Assembly (NCBI GenBank): GCA_013141495.1
Contig: JABFQV010000011.1
Span: 1-64,000 of the forward strand
Length of the DNA: 64,000 bases
Direction of reading: 5' to 3'
Source of the DNA: Methylotenera sp.
GTDB lineage: Bacteria > Pseudomonadota > Gammaproteobacteria > Burkholderiales > Methylophilaceae
Part shown: piece after piece, positions 43,393 to 54,367 of the stretch
Position numbering within the stretch: the first letter of the stretch is position 1
How the letters are laid out: each line of letters begins with the position of its first letter
Program-made: the position numbers and the translations under genes
The notes under the pieces: model-generated
What the model saw: the letters and a program-made list of their open reading frames with translations, nothing else
Told to the model about the DNA's origin: nothing
Database searches by the model: none

Positions 43393-44559
43393 ATGTTCCG
43401 CATTATTATAACGCTGCTGATGTTTTGTTGCTTAAGCTTCCGTCTCAATGCGCAAGAAGTTGCGCTTAAACCTAACCATCCTGATCGTCATGTTGTTGTT
43501 AAAGGTGATACTTTATGGGGTATTTCAGGCAAGTTTCTAAAAGATCCATGGTTGTGGCCAAAAGTTTGGCAGTTAAATCGCGCCCAAATTAAAAATCCTC
43601 ACTTAATTTATCCCGGTGATGTGGTTTTTCTCGATATGAGTAGTGGTAAGCCAGAATTAAAACTGCTACGCGAAACCATTACGTTACAACCAGGCGCTGT
43701 GATAGAACCCTTAGAAAAAACGGCTATCTCAACCATCCCCCTCAATGTCATTGCACCATTTTTGAGTCAGCCACTGATTATTGAAAAAGACCAATTGGCA
43801 GAGTCACCAAGAATCATTGCAGGACAAGATAATCGCGTTGTTTTAAGCCCTGGCACACGTGTTTATATCAATAAAATTGAAGAAGGCGATGGACTCAATT
43901 GGTTTGTTTATCGGCCAGGCAATGACTTAGTTGACCCTGATAGTAAAGAAGTTCTAGGCGTTGAAGCCACTTACCTGGGTGATGCTAGAGTCACAAAATA
44001 TGGTGAGCCGGCAAGTGCCGACATCACAAAAGCTAAAGAAGAAATTTTCACCAAAGATAGATTAGTCCCTAGCGGCGATGAAGTCATTGCTAATTTCGTT
44101 CCCCACGCCCCTGACACAGAAATTACCGGCCGCATTATTAAAATTTATGGCGGCGTAGCAGAGGCCGGGCCACAAAGCATTGTGTCTATCAGTCGCGGTA
44201 GCGCCGATGGTATTGAAGTGGGACATGTGTTGGCAATCAGCCGTTATGGTCGCGTGATTAAAGACCCTGAGCCACAAAAAGAATCCGATGAACAAAAACA
44301 GGCAAAGGCCAATGCAAAGCCAAAACTCAAAGAATTAAACTTTGACGTGTCACGTGATGCAGACGGCAAGCCTGTCGTTAATTTTGAGAAAAAATCTGAA
44401 AATACAAGTGGATTAGTACTTGAACCCGGCATGATTAAATTACCAGATGAGCGTGTAGGCTTACTCATGGTATTCCGCGTATTTGACCGTGTATCTTATG
44501 GCTTGATTATGCAGGCATCTGAGCCAGTCAATACCTTAGATACCGTAAAAACACCGTAA
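43393..44559 (+). CDS. LysM domain protein
   Basis: Signal peptide; HVVVKGDTLWGISGKFLKDPWLWPKVWQLNRAQIKNPHLIYPGDVV. Confidence 0.9.
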   Translation: MFRIIITLLMFCCLSFRLNAQEVALKPNHPDRHVVVKGDTLWGISGKFLKDPWLWPKVWQLNRAQIKNPHLIYPGDVVFLDMSSGKPELKLLRETITLQPGAVIEPLEKTAISTIPLNVIAPFLSQPLIIEKDQLAESPRIIAGQDNRVVLSPGTRVYINKIEEGDGLNWFVYRPGNDLVDPDSKEVLGVEATYLGDARVTKYGEPASADITKAKEEIFTKDRLVPSGDEVIANFVPHAPDTEITGRIIKIYGGVAEAGPQSIVSISRGSADGIEVGHVLAISRYGRVIKDPEPQKESDEQKQAKANAKPKLKELNFDVSRDADGKPVVNFEKKSENTSGLVLEPGMIKLPDERVGLLMVFRVFDRVSYGLIMQASEPVNTLDTVKTP

Positions 44560-44566
44560 TTTTTTA

Positions 44567-45706
44567 ATGGCTAACGGTAGCGAAGTCCACTACGACCAGA
44601 CGCTCGTAGAAAAGTCGCTGTGGATTAGCCTTGGTAATATTCGCGGCGTAGGGCCACAAACGTTTTGTCAGTTACTTAATGTTTTTGGTAGCCCCAGCCA
44701 TATTTATGCGGCAAGCCTTAAGCAATTAAAAGAAGTCGTTTCAGATCAAATTGCTTGCGAAATCAATCAAGGTGTTAATCACGATGCCTTGGCTGATTCT
44801 CTACACTGGCTTTCTCTTGCCAGCAATCACCTCGTTACACTTGCGGATGCCGAGTATCCGCAAGCTTTACTTGAAATTGCCGATCCTCCGCCTTTCCTGT
44901 ATGCAAAAGGCAACCTCGCACTACTCAATCAACCTAGTATCGCCATCGTTGGTAGTCGCAATGCTTCTGTGCAGGGCGAAAAAAATGCCGAGGCTTTCGC
45001 CCATGATTTATGTGGCTATGGCTTATGCATAGTAAGTGGCCTAGCGCTAGGCATTGATGGCGCAGCACACCGTGGCGCGCTCAAGGCGGGCGGCGCTACC
45101 ATTGCCGTTGTGGGCACTGGACTTGATATTGTTTACCCCGCTAAACATCGTGATTTAGCGCACCAGATTGTAGAACGCGGGCTTGTTGTTTCTGAGTTCG
45201 CATTAGGTACACCATCAAAACCGCAAAATTTTCCTAAACGTAATCGTATTATCAGCGGGCTTAGTTTAGGCTGTTTAGTAGTAGAAGCTAATTTACAAAG
45301 TGGCTCACAAATTACAGCACGAATGGCAGCTGAACAAGGTCGTGAAATTTTCGCTATTCCCGGCTCGATACATTCACCAATGTCTAAAGGATGCCACCAG
45401 CTGATTAAGCAAGGGGCTAAGTTAGTCGATTGTTTACAAGACATCGCTGAAGAACTTAAACTTAATGAAAAATTAAATCAGTTAGAAAATGAAACTGTTG
45501 CCAAAGCCAATAGGCCCGATAGCAGCAAAGAGGAAAACTCTAGTAACTTAATCGTCAAAATAATGGGGTTTGAAGCCATGACTTTAGAGCAAATTGTGAC
45601 GATAAGCGGCTTGACGGTAAGTGAAGTTTCATCCATGCTTATGTTACTAGAACTTGAAGGAAAGCTAGCCAGCCTAGCAGGAGGTCAATACCAGAAAATT
45701 GTGTAA
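44567..45706 (+). CDS. dprA: DNA processing protein DprA
   Basis: AIVGSRNASVQGEKNAEAFA; VVGTGLDIVYPAKHRDLA; FPKRNRIISGLS. Confidence 0.95.
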   Translation: MANGSEVHYDQTLVEKSLWISLGNIRGVGPQTFCQLLNVFGSPSHIYAASLKQLKEVVSDQIACEINQGVNHDALADSLHWLSLASNHLVTLADAEYPQALLEIADPPPFLYAKGNLALLNQPSIAIVGSRNASVQGEKNAEAFAHDLCGYGLCIVSGLALGIDGAAHRGALKAGGATIAVVGTGLDIVYPAKHRDLAHQIVERGLVVSEFALGTPSKPQNFPKRNRIISGLSLGCLVVEANLQSGSQITARMAAEQGREIFAIPGSIHSPMSKGCHQLIKQGAKLVDCLQDIAEELKLNEKLNQLENETVAKANRPDSSKEENSSNLIVKIMGFEAMTLEQIVTISGLTVSEVSSMLMLLELEGKLASLAGGQYQKIV

Positions 45707-45773
45707 TTTGTAATTTTAGAAGTTTGCATAAACCATCTCACTTAAGTTAAAAATAATTTAAAGGACAAAAATC

Positions 45774-46247
45774 ATGTTTGAAGTATTGGTTTATATGTTT
45801 GAAAACTACATTGATACGCAATTTAGACCTGACGAAAACACCTTATCTAAAGAGCTGTTTGCCGCAGGTTTTGATGAAGAAGACATTAACGGTGCATTTG
45901 ATTGGTTTAATCAACTTGAACTGATGACCGACAAGCCAGAATTGTTTGAAGCTGCTCATCACGCCAATACCCGTATTTTTACCGAGACTGAGCTTAAAAA
46001 GATCTCTGGCGAGAGCATCGGTTTTATTCTGTTTTTAGTACAAGCCAACATACTCAACACCGCAGAGCGCGAGCTGGTATTAGAGCTGGCTATGAATTTA
46101 CCGCAACTGGAAATCAGTATCGATGAAATGCGCTGGATTGTACTGATGACCACTTGGGGTGCGAGCAAATCTGGCCCGGATAAGACCAAAGAATATTTAT
46201 TTATTGAGGATGTGTTGCTTAACAAACAAAAACCTACCCTACATTAA
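45774..46247 (+). CDS. smg: Smg family protein (DUF494)
   Basis: MFEVLVYMFENYID start; downstream of dprA. Confidence 0.9.
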   Translation: MFEVLVYMFENYIDTQFRPDENTLSKELFAAGFDEEDINGAFDWFNQLELMTDKPELFEAAHHANTRIFTETELKKISGESIGFILFLVQANILNTAERELVLELAMNLPQLEISIDEMRWIVLMTTWGASKSGPDKTKEYLFIEDVLLNKQKPTLH

Positions 46248-46263
46248 GTATGTGGGTAGGTTT
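46230..46263 (+). terminator. Terminator-like hairpin overlapping the 3' end of smg
   Basis: AAACCTACCC (46230-46239) / GGGTAGGTTT (46254-46263); the smg TAA lies in the loop. Confidence 0.65.
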
Positions 46264-46311
46264 GTTGTTGATCAAAAAAAGGTGGTAGGGTCGTTGATAA
46301 ACAACCGTTTA

Positions 46312-47175
46312 TCACTCACTGATATTGTGAATGATATTACTAATGGTGCCCGCTTGGTTTAAGGTATAAAAGTGCAGGCTTGGTGCACCCCAAGCTAACA
46401 ATGTGTCACACAGTTCGCTCACCACATCTATACCAAAAGCGCGTAATGACGCCATGTCATCACCATACTCTTCAAGGCGCATTTTCAGCCAGCGCGGAAT
46501 TTCCGCACCGCAAATACTAGAAAAACGTGCCAATTGGGTGATGTTATAAATCGGCATAATGCCAGGCACAATCGGAATCGCAATCCCTAATGCGTCACAT
46601 TGCTCCACAAACCTGAAATATGCATCAGCATTATAAAAATATTGGGTAATGGCTGAGTTAGCCCCCGCATCCACCTTGCGTTTTAAATTTTGTAGATCTG
46701 CCGCTGGCGTTCTGGCTTCAGGATGAAACTCTGGGTACGCCGCCACTTCAATATGAAAATGATTACCTGTCTCGCCACGGATAAACTGCACCAACTCAGA
46801 AGCATAGCGAAAATCACCCGCACTTACCTCACCTGACGGGATATCGCCACGTAAAGCCACCAAACGCTTGATGCCTTGCGCTTGGTAGGCATGTAACAAA
46901 TCGCGTATTTCGTCTTTACTGGATGATATACAAGAAATATGCGGCGCGGCCTGAAAGCCTTCACGCTGAATTTCCAGCACGGTGTCCATGGTTCTATCAC
47001 GGGTTGAACCACCCGCGCCAAACGTCACGGAATAAAACTCAGGGTTAAACTTGGATAATTGCGTCCGTGTTTCGCGCAGTTTATCCATGCCTTCTGCGGT
47101 TTTAGGCGGAAAAAACTCAAAGCTCAGCCCAAGTTTATTAGGCGACGTTTCCATTTGTAATTCTTTTTCTGTCAT
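46312..47175 (-). CDS. metF: Methylenetetrahydrofolate reductase
   Basis: LGLSFEFFPPKTAEGMDKL; SVTFGAGGSTRDRT; NSAITQYFYN. Confidence 0.95.
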   Translation of the reverse strand: MTEKELQMETSPNKLGLSFEFFPPKTAEGMDKLRETRTQLSKFNPEFYSVTFGAGGSTRDRTMDTVLEIQREGFQAAPHISCISSSKDEIRDLLHAYQAQGIKRLVALRGDIPSGEVSAGDFRYASELVQFIRGETGNHFHIEVAAYPEFHPEARTPAADLQNLKRKVDAGANSAITQYFYNADAYFRFVEQCDALGIAIPIVPGIMPIYNITQLARFSSICGAEIPRWLKMRLEEYGDDMASLRAFGIDVVSELCDTLLAWGAPSLHFYTLNQAGTISNIIHNISE

Positions 47176-47178
47176 GGT

Positions 47179-47523
47179 CTATTTATCTTCAATAAAAATC
47201 GCGGTTAACAGCCAGGAAAACACGCTATAAACTATTGCACCAATAATCCCTGCCATCAGCGTTCTAACCTCAAAACCTTGCAGCCAATGACCAACCGTAT
47301 AAAACAATACGCCGTTAATCACCAAAATAAAAAGCCCCAACGTTAATATCGTTATCGGCAAGGTTAATATAACAAGGATCGGCCTAATCAACATATTAAC
47401 CAAACCGATAACCAATGCGGCTACCAAAGCTGCAGTAAAACCGGCCACATGAATGTTTGGCACAAAGTACGCCACTGCAAACAGCGCTAGCGCGTTTAAC
47501 AACCAAACCAGCAATAATTTCAT
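47179..47523 (-). CDS. YvlD/phage-holin-IV-like membrane protein
   Basis: Small multi-TM protein (LNALALFAVAYFVPNIHVAGF, LIRPILVILTLPITILTLGLFILVINGVLF). Confidence 0.85.
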   Translation of the reverse strand: MKLLLVWLLNALALFAVAYFVPNIHVAGFTAALVAALVIGLVNMLIRPILVILTLPITILTLGLFILVINGVLFYTVGHWLQGFEVRTLMAGIIGAIVYSVFSWLLTAIFIEDK

Positions 47524-47548
47524 GTGACCTCTTTTACTTTAAAATAAA

Positions 47549-48973
47549 CTAGTAACGATAAGTATCTGGCTTATAAGGGCCTTGCTTCGATACGCCAATA
47601 TAAGCTGCCTGCTCATCGGTAAGCGTCGATAATTGCGCATTGAGTTTTTTCAATTGCAATACAGCCACTTTTTCATCCAAATGTTTAGGTAAAGTATAAA
47701 CGCCCACTGGATAGTTTGCAGTTTGCGTAAACAACTCGATTTGCGCAATGGTTTGATTAGCAAACGATGAACTCATCACATAACTTGGGTGACCGGTGCC
47801 GCAACCTAAATTCACTAAACGGCCTTTTGCCAACAAGATAATCTTTTTGCCATTAGGGAAAATCACGTGATCTACTTGTGGTTTAATTTCATCCCACTCA
47901 TATTTCTCTAGTGATGCAACGTCAATCTCATTATCAAAATGGCCGATATTACATACAATCGCCTGATCTTTCATTTTGGCCATGTGGTCATGTGTAATCA
48001 CGTGATAATTACCGGTACAAGTCACAAAAATATCGCCATATTCTGCCGCATAGTCCATCGTCACGACACGGTAGCCTTCCATCGCTGCCTGCAATGCGCA
48101 GATTGGGTCGATTTCAGTCACCCAAACTTGGGCAGAAAGCGCGCGCAAAGCTTGTGCAGAGCCTTTACCAACATCGCCGTAACCTGCAACGATGGCCACT
48201 TTACCAGCGATCATAACGTCAGTTGCGCGTTTAATCGCATCCACTAAACTCTCACGGCAACCATATAAATTATCAAATTTAGACTTAGTAACTGAATCAT
48301 TCACGTTGATTGCCGGAAAAGCCAATTTACCTTCTTTATGCATTTGATACAAACGATGCACGCCAGTGGTGGTTTCTTCAGTCACACCGATAATTTGCGC
48401 CAAGCGTACTGAATACCAAGTTGGATCTGTTTTTAATTTGGCTTTAATGGCGTCGAATAAACAGATTTCTTCCTCGCTTGTTGGGTTTGCAATCACAGAT
48501 AAATCTTTTTCTGCGCGTGTGCCAAGGTGTAATAACAAGGTTGCATCGCCGCCATCATCCAAAATCATATTGGTGAATACGGGTTGCCCAGCTTGATCAT
48601 TCGCCCATTCAAAAATACGGTGCGTATAATCCCAGTATTCAGTCAGCGTTTCGCCTTTAATGGCAAAAACCGGCGTGTCGCCAGCCGCAATCGCGGCGGC
48701 GGCATGGTCTTGCGTTGAGTAGATGTTGCATGACGCCCAACGTACATCGGCGCCTAAATCTTTGAGCGTTTCAATCAATACCGCAGTTTGAATCGTCATG
48801 TGCAGACTGCCAGTAATGCGTGCGCCCTTGAGCGGTTGTGCTTTGGCGAACTCTTCACGAATAGCCATTAAACCCGGCATTTCTGTTTCAGCAATGGCAA
48901 TTTCTTTGCGGCCAAATGCCGCTAAGTTGATATCGGCAATTACATAATCTTTAAAATCAGTCACAATATTCAT
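47549..48973 (-). CDS. ahcY: Adenosylhomocysteinase
   Basis: [49 protein letters not shown]. Confidence 0.97.
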   Translation of the reverse strand: MNIVTDFKDYVIADINLAAFGRKEIAIAETEMPGLMAIREEFAKAQPLKGARITGSLHMTIQTAVLIETLKDLGADVRWASCNIYSTQDHAAAAIAAGDTPVFAIKGETLTEYWDYTHRIFEWANDQAGQPVFTNMILDDGGDATLLLHLGTRAEKDLSVIANPTSEEEICLFDAIKAKLKTDPTWYSVRLAQIIGVTEETTTGVHRLYQMHKEGKLAFPAINVNDSVTKSKFDNLYGCRESLVDAIKRATDVMIAGKVAIVAGYGDVGKGSAQALRALSAQVWVTEIDPICALQAAMEGYRVVTMDYAAEYGDIFVTCTGNYHVITHDHMAKMKDQAIVCNIGHFDNEIDVASLEKYEWDEIKPQVDHVIFPNGKKIILLAKGRLVNLGCGTGHPSYVMSSSFANQTIAQIELFTQTANYPVGVYTLPKHLDEKVAVLQLKKLNAQLSTLTDEQAAYIGVSKQGPYKPDTYRY

Positions 48974-49068
48974 TCCTCGAATGTGTGTGACCGGGGGGGA
49001 AGGGGTGTTAATACTAAGAGACTTAACGCTTATCTCACCCTTATCCCGTGCCGGGCACGGTTAATATA

Positions 49069-49145
49069 GGTGAGCGTCGTTTGTTGCATTGTTCTGAGCC
49101 TAGGAGGCTGTATAAAACCAGCAGCTCTCGCAACGCTCCTCAGAA
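49069..49145 (-). ncRNA. SAH riboswitch aptamer upstream of ahcY
   Basis: Minus-strand CTGAGGAGCGTTGCGAGAGCTGCTGG...CCTAGGCTCAG...CAACAAACGACGCTCACC matches the remembered SAH riboswitch layout (GAGGAGCGYUGC, AGGCUCG-like segment, RACGGCGCUCACC). Confidence 0.88.
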
Positions 49146-49153
49146 TGATCTGG

Positions 49154-49181
49154 ATTATACGCGATATTTTTTTAAGCACAA
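49154..49181 (-). promoter_or_regulatory. Candidate sigma70 promoter for the riboswitch-ahcY transcript
   Basis: On the minus strand TTGTGC, 16-nt spacer, TATAAT (plus-strand attata 49154-49159), immediately before the aptamer. Confidence 0.6.
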
Positions 49182-49233
49182 ATATCGCTATAGTAAAGTT
49201 AAAGGAAATCTAGATAAATTATTGGGGTAATAA

Positions 49234-50469
49234 TTATTGCGCCCATAATTTATCAACGTCTGTGATACCCCAAAGCGCCGGACTTTCATGTCCAATAATT
49301 GAATCTTGCGCACTTGGGCTAGATAAATCCAACACTTCTACCGGCAAGCGCGTTTTGGACTTTGTTGAAAAAAATACTTTTAAAATAGGCGTTAATAAAG
49401 ACTTGGGGCTTTGGTCAACTACAACTGCTAAACGACCAGACTTTAACTTCACCATAGAGCCTATTGGATAAATACCGACACTTTTCACAAAAGCTTTAAA
49501 TACACGATCATCAAAATGGTCTGCCCATTGCGCCATGCGCTGCAGAGATACTCCAGGCTCCCAGCCGGCTTTATAGGGGCGATTAGAAGTAATGGCATCA
49601 TAAACATCGCAAACTGCCCCCATTTTTGCAAACTGGCTAATTTCATCCGCTTTTAATTGGTGCGGATAGCCCATGCCACTGACTTTCTCGTGGTGATGCA
49701 AACATACATCCAGCACTACTTCATCTGTGATATTCGCCTGAATTAACAGCGCATGACCACGTTCAGGATGTAGCTTCACTAACGCAAATTCATCGTCTGT
49801 GAGCGCACCGGGCTTATTAAGCACGTCCATAGAAATAGCGGCTTTGCCTATGTCGTGTAACAACCCTGCTAAGCCAGCCTGCTTGGTTTCCGCTTCCGAC
49901 AAACCAAGTTCGTTAGAGAGCGCCACCATCAAAGCACAGACCGCAACCGAGTGCATGTAGGTATAATCGTCTTTATTTTTAAGCCGCACCAAACTAAGCA
50001 AAGCCCCTTCATTGCGAGAAACAGAGGCTGCAATATCATCCACAAGCTGCATGGCTGCTTCAGCTTTAATTGCCTTACCCATACGCGCATCACTGAACAT
50101 TGAGGTTACAGCTTGTTTAGAGGCGTTAATAATTTGCTTGGCGCGCGCGCGCTCTTCATTTGCGGTCACACGCTTTGGTTTAGGGCTTGCGGTTGGCTTT
50201 GGCGCAGGCTCGGCTAGGGCAACCTCGGCAGGTACTTCAGCCTTAGGCATGGGGGGCGCATCTACAACCACCTCAGGCTCGGCAACATCCAACCCCTTAC
50301 AAATATCAATCACAACTTCTTTAATGACGCTTTTTTGTAGCTTGGTTAAATCAGCAGCGTCTTCCAACTTAAATGCTTTTTTCCAAAACGGGTGGTCTAT
50401 CCAAGCGCCTTTAAGCTCTTGGATAAACATTCCTAAACGCACTTGTTTTGTTGAAACCGTTTTTAACAT
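49234..50469 (-). CDS. HD-GYP domain phosphodiesterase
   Basis: N-terminal DUF3391-like region; HDIGKAAISMDVLNKPG; HHEKVSGMGYPHQL. Confidence 0.92.
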   Translation of the reverse strand: MLKTVSTKQVRLGMFIQELKGAWIDHPFWKKAFKLEDAADLTKLQKSVIKEVVIDICKGLDVAEPEVVVDAPPMPKAEVPAEVALAEPAPKPTASPKPKRVTANEERARAKQIINASKQAVTSMFSDARMGKAIKAEAAMQLVDDIAASVSRNEGALLSLVRLKNKDDYTYMHSVAVCALMVALSNELGLSEAETKQAGLAGLLHDIGKAAISMDVLNKPGALTDDEFALVKLHPERGHALLIQANITDEVVLDVCLHHHEKVSGMGYPHQLKADEISQFAKMGAVCDVYDAITSNRPYKAGWEPGVSLQRMAQWADHFDDRVFKAFVKSVGIYPIGSMVKLKSGRLAVVVDQSPKSLLTPILKVFFSTKSKTRLPVEVLDLSSPSAQDSIIGHESPALWGITDVDKLWAQ

Positions 50470-50501
50470 TTAACGCACCTGTGTGTATCAAAAAATAACC
50501 A

Positions 50502-50529
50502 CAATAGTCGCCATGTATGGCGGCTATTG
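50502..50529 (-). terminator. Terminator-like hairpin downstream of metK
   Basis: CAATAGTCGCCAT / ATGGCGGCTATTG (12/13), followed on the minus strand by GTGGTTATTTTTTG. Confidence 0.55.
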
Positions 50530-50536
50530 CAGGTAA

Positions 50537-51700
50537 TTACAAGCCTGCTGCCGCGCGTAGTGTTGCCGCTTTATCGGTCGCTTCCCAGGTAAACTCCGGC
50601 TCATCACGGCCAAAATGGCCATAAGCAGCAGTTTTGGCATAAATCGGACGCAGTAAATCCAACATTTTGACAATGCCTTTGGGGCGCAAATCAAAATGGT
50701 CTAATACCAATTGCGTTAACACTTCATTTGATACTTTACCTGTACCATAGGTTTCTACCATTACTGATGTCGGGCGTGCCACACCAATGGCATAACTTAC
50801 TTGCACCAAACAACGCGAGGCTAAACCGGCTGCCACAATATTTTTAGCCACATAACGCGCAGCATAAGCCGCACTACGGTCAACTTTTGAAGGATCTTTA
50901 CCTGAAAATGCGCCGCCGCCGTGAGGGGCTGCACCGCCATAAGTATCCACAATGATTTTACGGCCGGTTAAGCCACAATCACCTTGTGGACCGCCAATTA
51001 CAAAGCGCCCTGTCGGGTTTACCAAGTATTTGATCTCACCTTTAATCAACTCTTTAGGCAACATTGGCTTGATAATTTCTTCAATCGTTGCTTCACGAAT
51101 CGCCTCTAGGCTCATCTCTGGCGCGTGCTGTGTAGAAAGCACCACTGTGTCAATTTTGTAAGGCTTGCCATCCACATACTGCACGGTGACTTGTGATTTT
51201 GCATCTGGGCGCAACCATGGCAAACGGCCATCTTTACGCAATTGCGCCTGGCGCTCCATTAAACGGTGACTCAGCCAAATTGGTAATGGCATCAATTGCG
51301 GGGTTTCATCGACTGCATAGCCGAACATCAAACCTTGATCGCCTGCGCCTTGGTCTAGTGGGTCATCAAGCGCGCCATCAACGCCTTGCGCAATGTCTGG
51401 GGATTGTTTGTCATACGCCACTAAAACAGCGCAACCTTTGTAATCAATGCCGTATTCTGTATTGTCGTAACCAATTCGCTTGATCGCATCGCGCGCTACT
51501 TTAATGTAATCAACATTGGCAGTTGTGGTGATTTCACCCGCTAATACAATTAAACCTGTGTTGGCTAAAGTTTCAGCGGCTACACGTGCGGTAGGGTCTT
51601 GGGTTAAAATAGCATCTAAAATGCTGTCGGACACTTGGTCTGCGAGCTTGTCTGGATGACCTTCAGAAACGGATTCTGAGGTAAATAAATATGAGTTCAT
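50537..51700 (-). CDS. metK: S-adenosylmethionine synthase
   Basis: [57 protein letters not shown]. Confidence 0.97.
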   Translation of the reverse strand: MNSYLFTSESVSEGHPDKLADQVSDSILDAILTQDPTARVAAETLANTGLIVLAGEITTTANVDYIKVARDAIKRIGYDNTEYGIDYKGCAVLVAYDKQSPDIAQGVDGALDDPLDQGAGDQGLMFGYAVDETPQLMPLPIWLSHRLMERQAQLRKDGRLPWLRPDAKSQVTVQYVDGKPYKIDTVVLSTQHAPEMSLEAIREATIEEIIKPMLPKELIKGEIKYLVNPTGRFVIGGPQGDCGLTGRKIIVDTYGGAAPHGGGAFSGKDPSKVDRSAAYAARYVAKNIVAAGLASRCLVQVSYAIGVARPTSVMVETYGTGKVSNEVLTQLVLDHFDLRPKGIVKMLDLLRPIYAKTAAYGHFGRDEPEFTWEATDKAATLRAAAGL

Positions 51701-51868
51701 GGCCTGCCTTGGAAGAAGTTAAAGTTTAAAAAAATACTGACTAAAGGCTGAAGCCAGCATTAAAGAGTGTAAATTATACCCGAAATAGCGCCCTCAAAAG
51801 AAGTAAACCACACGCCCAAAACTTAACTTGCTAAAATAGCATTCAAATCAATTCACCATTCATGATGC

Positions 51869-52726
51869 ATGCCTAAATTCATCCTTAAAATCATCGCCAT
51901 GCTGCCGCTGCCTATTATTCACGGCTTAGGGATTATAGTCGGCTGGGGCTCATATTGGAGCGATGTAAAGTTCTCGCGCAGAATCCGCAATAATCTGCAT
52001 AACATTAAATTTTGCCCAGACTTAAAAGCACATGCGCGCCTAGTACACTTAACTGTAAACGAAACAGGTAAAGGCATACTGGAAACCTTAGCGATTTGGC
52101 TAAAATCTGAGCGTAGCGTATTAAAGTGGGTTAAAAACTGTGAGGGTTGGCAGCATGTTGAGGATGCACTTGCCACAAATAAAGGCATTATCTTTCTAAC
52201 ACCGCATTTAGGTTGCTATGAAATAGCCGCTAGGTACTACACTGCAAAACACCCAATGACAGTACTCTACAGCCCTACAAGACAAGGCTGGTTAAGCAAC
52301 CTTATGGAACAAGGTCGCCAGAGAAGCAACACCTCACTCGCACCCGCCAATTTAAGTGGTGTACGCAACTTATTAAAAACGCTAAAACGCGGCGAGGCCG
52401 TGGGCATTTTGCCAGACCAAGTCCCCGATTTAGGCGATGGCGTTTGGGCCACCTATTTTGGCCAGCCTGCCTACACCATGAATCTGGTGGGAAAGCTCGC
52501 TGAAGCAACGGGAGCCAAGGTGCTGCTTACTTATGGCGAGCGTTTATCTTGGGGGCGCGGCTTTACTATTTATGTTGAACCCTTAAATACAGGCACTTCC
52601 GCACAAGACATTAATAATGCGATTGAACAATTAGTCCGTAAAAAACCTGAACAATATCTTTGGAGCTATCGACGCTTTAAACAGCCGCAACCAGCTCGAG
52701 AAAAACGCATTAAACACACACAATAA
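51869..52726 (+). CDS. Lysophospholipid/lipid A acyltransferase (LpxL/HtrB family)
   Basis: FLTPHLGCYEIAARYY (HX4E-type motif); GILPDQVPDLGDGVWATYFGQPAYT. Confidence 0.9.
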   Translation: MPKFILKIIAMLPLPIIHGLGIIVGWGSYWSDVKFSRRIRNNLHNIKFCPDLKAHARLVHLTVNETGKGILETLAIWLKSERSVLKWVKNCEGWQHVEDALATNKGIIFLTPHLGCYEIAARYYTAKHPMTVLYSPTRQGWLSNLMEQGRQRSNTSLAPANLSGVRNLLKTLKRGEAVGILPDQVPDLGDGVWATYFGQPAYTMNLVGKLAEATGAKVLLTYGERLSWGRGFTIYVEPLNTGTSAQDINNAIEQLVRKKPEQYLWSYRRFKQPQPAREKRIKHTQ

Positions 52727-52778
52727 TTAAACCCCAATAACTTAACAACACCAATCGCCATTCTCATACAATAATCAC

Positions 52779-53612
52779 ATGACACACTCCATACGCTTTA
52801 CCAAAATGCAGGGCGCTGGCAATGACTTCATGGTCATTGACGGCATCAACCAATCTATCAACTTGTCTGCAGAGCAAATCAAACAACTCGCGCATCGTCA
52901 GTTTGGCATTGGCTTTGACCAGCTGTTACTGGTTGAAACTTCTAGCATTGCTGATTTTAAATATCGTATTTTTAATGCAGATGGCAGTGAAGTAGCGCAA
53001 TGCGGCAACGGTGCGCGTTGCTTTGTACGTTTTGTGGTTGACCAGCAACTCACCCAAAAACGTGAAATCAGCGTTGAAACTGCCAGTGGCATCATTACAC
53101 CGAAATTAGAAGACGATGGTTTAGTGACCGTGAATATGGGCGCACCTAGATTTGCACTGAGCGAAATTCCATTTACGGCTGAAGCCATCGCCCCAACCTA
53201 CAAACTTGATGTAAACGATCAACCCGTTGAAGTTGCTGTGCTTTCCATGGGTAACCCGCATGCAGTGCAAATTGTAGATAATATTGAAACCGCGCCGGTA
53301 TTGGCACTTGGCAGAAAAATCGAAATCCATCCACGCTTTCCTGAACGTGTAAACGCAGGATTTATGCAAATTGTAGATGCGCACCACATTAAACTCAGAG
53401 TGTTCGAGCGTGGTAGCGGCGAAACACTTGCTTGCGGCACAGGTGCATGCGCGGCCGTAGTCGCGGGCATTCAACTAGGACGATTACAATCGCCTGTTCA
53501 CGTTTCAGCGCGCGGCGGCGAGCTATACATTGCATGGCAAGGTGGCAATAGTGCTGTCATGATGACTGGCCCAGCAGTAACCGTATTTACAGGCGAAATA
53601 AATTTAGCATAA
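52779..53612 (+). CDS. dapF: Diaminopimelate epimerase
   Basis: [42 protein letters not shown]. Confidence 0.97.
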   Translation: MTHSIRFTKMQGAGNDFMVIDGINQSINLSAEQIKQLAHRQFGIGFDQLLLVETSSIADFKYRIFNADGSEVAQCGNGARCFVRFVVDQQLTQKREISVETASGIITPKLEDDGLVTVNMGAPRFALSEIPFTAEAIAPTYKLDVNDQPVEVAVLSMGNPHAVQIVDNIETAPVLALGRKIEIHPRFPERVNAGFMQIVDAHHIKLRVFERGSGETLACGTGACAAVVAGIQLGRLQSPVHVSARGGELYIAWQGGNSAVMMTGPAVTVFTGEINLA

Positions 53613-53642
53613 GCTCTAGCAATTATTAGGAAACATGACTCA

Positions 53643-54341
53643 ATGACAAATATTCAAACACAAAATACCGAGATCTCAACCGAGCAAATTAAACGCTTTT
53701 TACACACGCACCCCAATTTTTTTGAAGAAAACGCAAGCCTGCTGGCCGAAATTTCATTACCGAGCCCACACGGTAGCGGTGTTATCTCGCTGGCAGAACG
53801 CCAGCAACTGGCCCAACGCGATAAAATTCGCGTATTAGAAGCCATGATGGCGCAGATGATTAAGCATGCTGAAGAAAACGACGCCACCAGTGAAAAAGTG
53901 CACCAATTTAGCCTCAATTTACTCAATGGACAAAGTTTTAGCGCCCTGCAACATCTGATTGCAGAAACCTTACAATTGGACTTTGCCGTAACGCAATCAC
54001 TCATCCGCATTTGGATTAAACCAAGCAATAACACTATTGCGCAAGATGCGGTTTTCACCCCAGTATCTGAGGCCCTCAGTGACTGGGTCATGACACTAGA
54101 CCTTGCCCACTGTGGCGCAAAACCTGATATTGCAGACCACTTATTAGATGACAACCTACAATCATTCGCGTTTATTCCGCTCAGCAAAAAAGCGCTTAAT
54201 CAACGTCCCTTTGGCGTGTTAATTTTAGGTGCAGAAGATCAGCAGCGCTTCAAAGCTGACATGGGCACACTTTATTTGGAGCGCATTGGTGAGCTAGTAA
54301 GTGCCGCGCTGCTAAACCACTTATTCGCACTACACCTCTAA
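53643..54341 (+). CDS. DUF484 family protein
   Basis: FLHTHPNFFEENASLLAEISLPSPHGSGVISLAERQQLAQRDK; between dapF and xerC. Confidence 0.92.
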   Translation: MTNIQTQNTEISTEQIKRFLHTHPNFFEENASLLAEISLPSPHGSGVISLAERQQLAQRDKIRVLEAMMAQMIKHAEENDATSEKVHQFSLNLLNGQSFSALQHLIAETLQLDFAVTQSLIRIWIKPSNNTIAQDAVFTPVSEALSDWVMTLDLAHCGAKPDIADHLLDDNLQSFAFIPLSKKALNQRPFGVLILGAEDQQRFKADMGTLYLERIGELVSAALLNHLFALHL

Positions 54342-54367
54342 GGCTTGAGCATTGGCAATAGGTAAAC

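Noticed and set aside
50012-50473. 153-aa plus-strand ORF opposite the HD-GYP gene
   Set aside because: Low-complexity Ala/Ser/Thr/Gly translation arising from the opposite strand's coding sequence.
51700-51780. SAM riboswitch upstream of metK
   Set aside because: There is a -10 (TATAAT) and a short leader with only a weak GGCT/AGCC hairpin; no match to SAM riboswitch consensus that I can recognise.
53654-54187. 177-aa minus-strand ORF opposite the DUF484 gene
   Set aside because: Antisense shadow; the DUF484 protein is well supported and in synteny between dapF and xerC.
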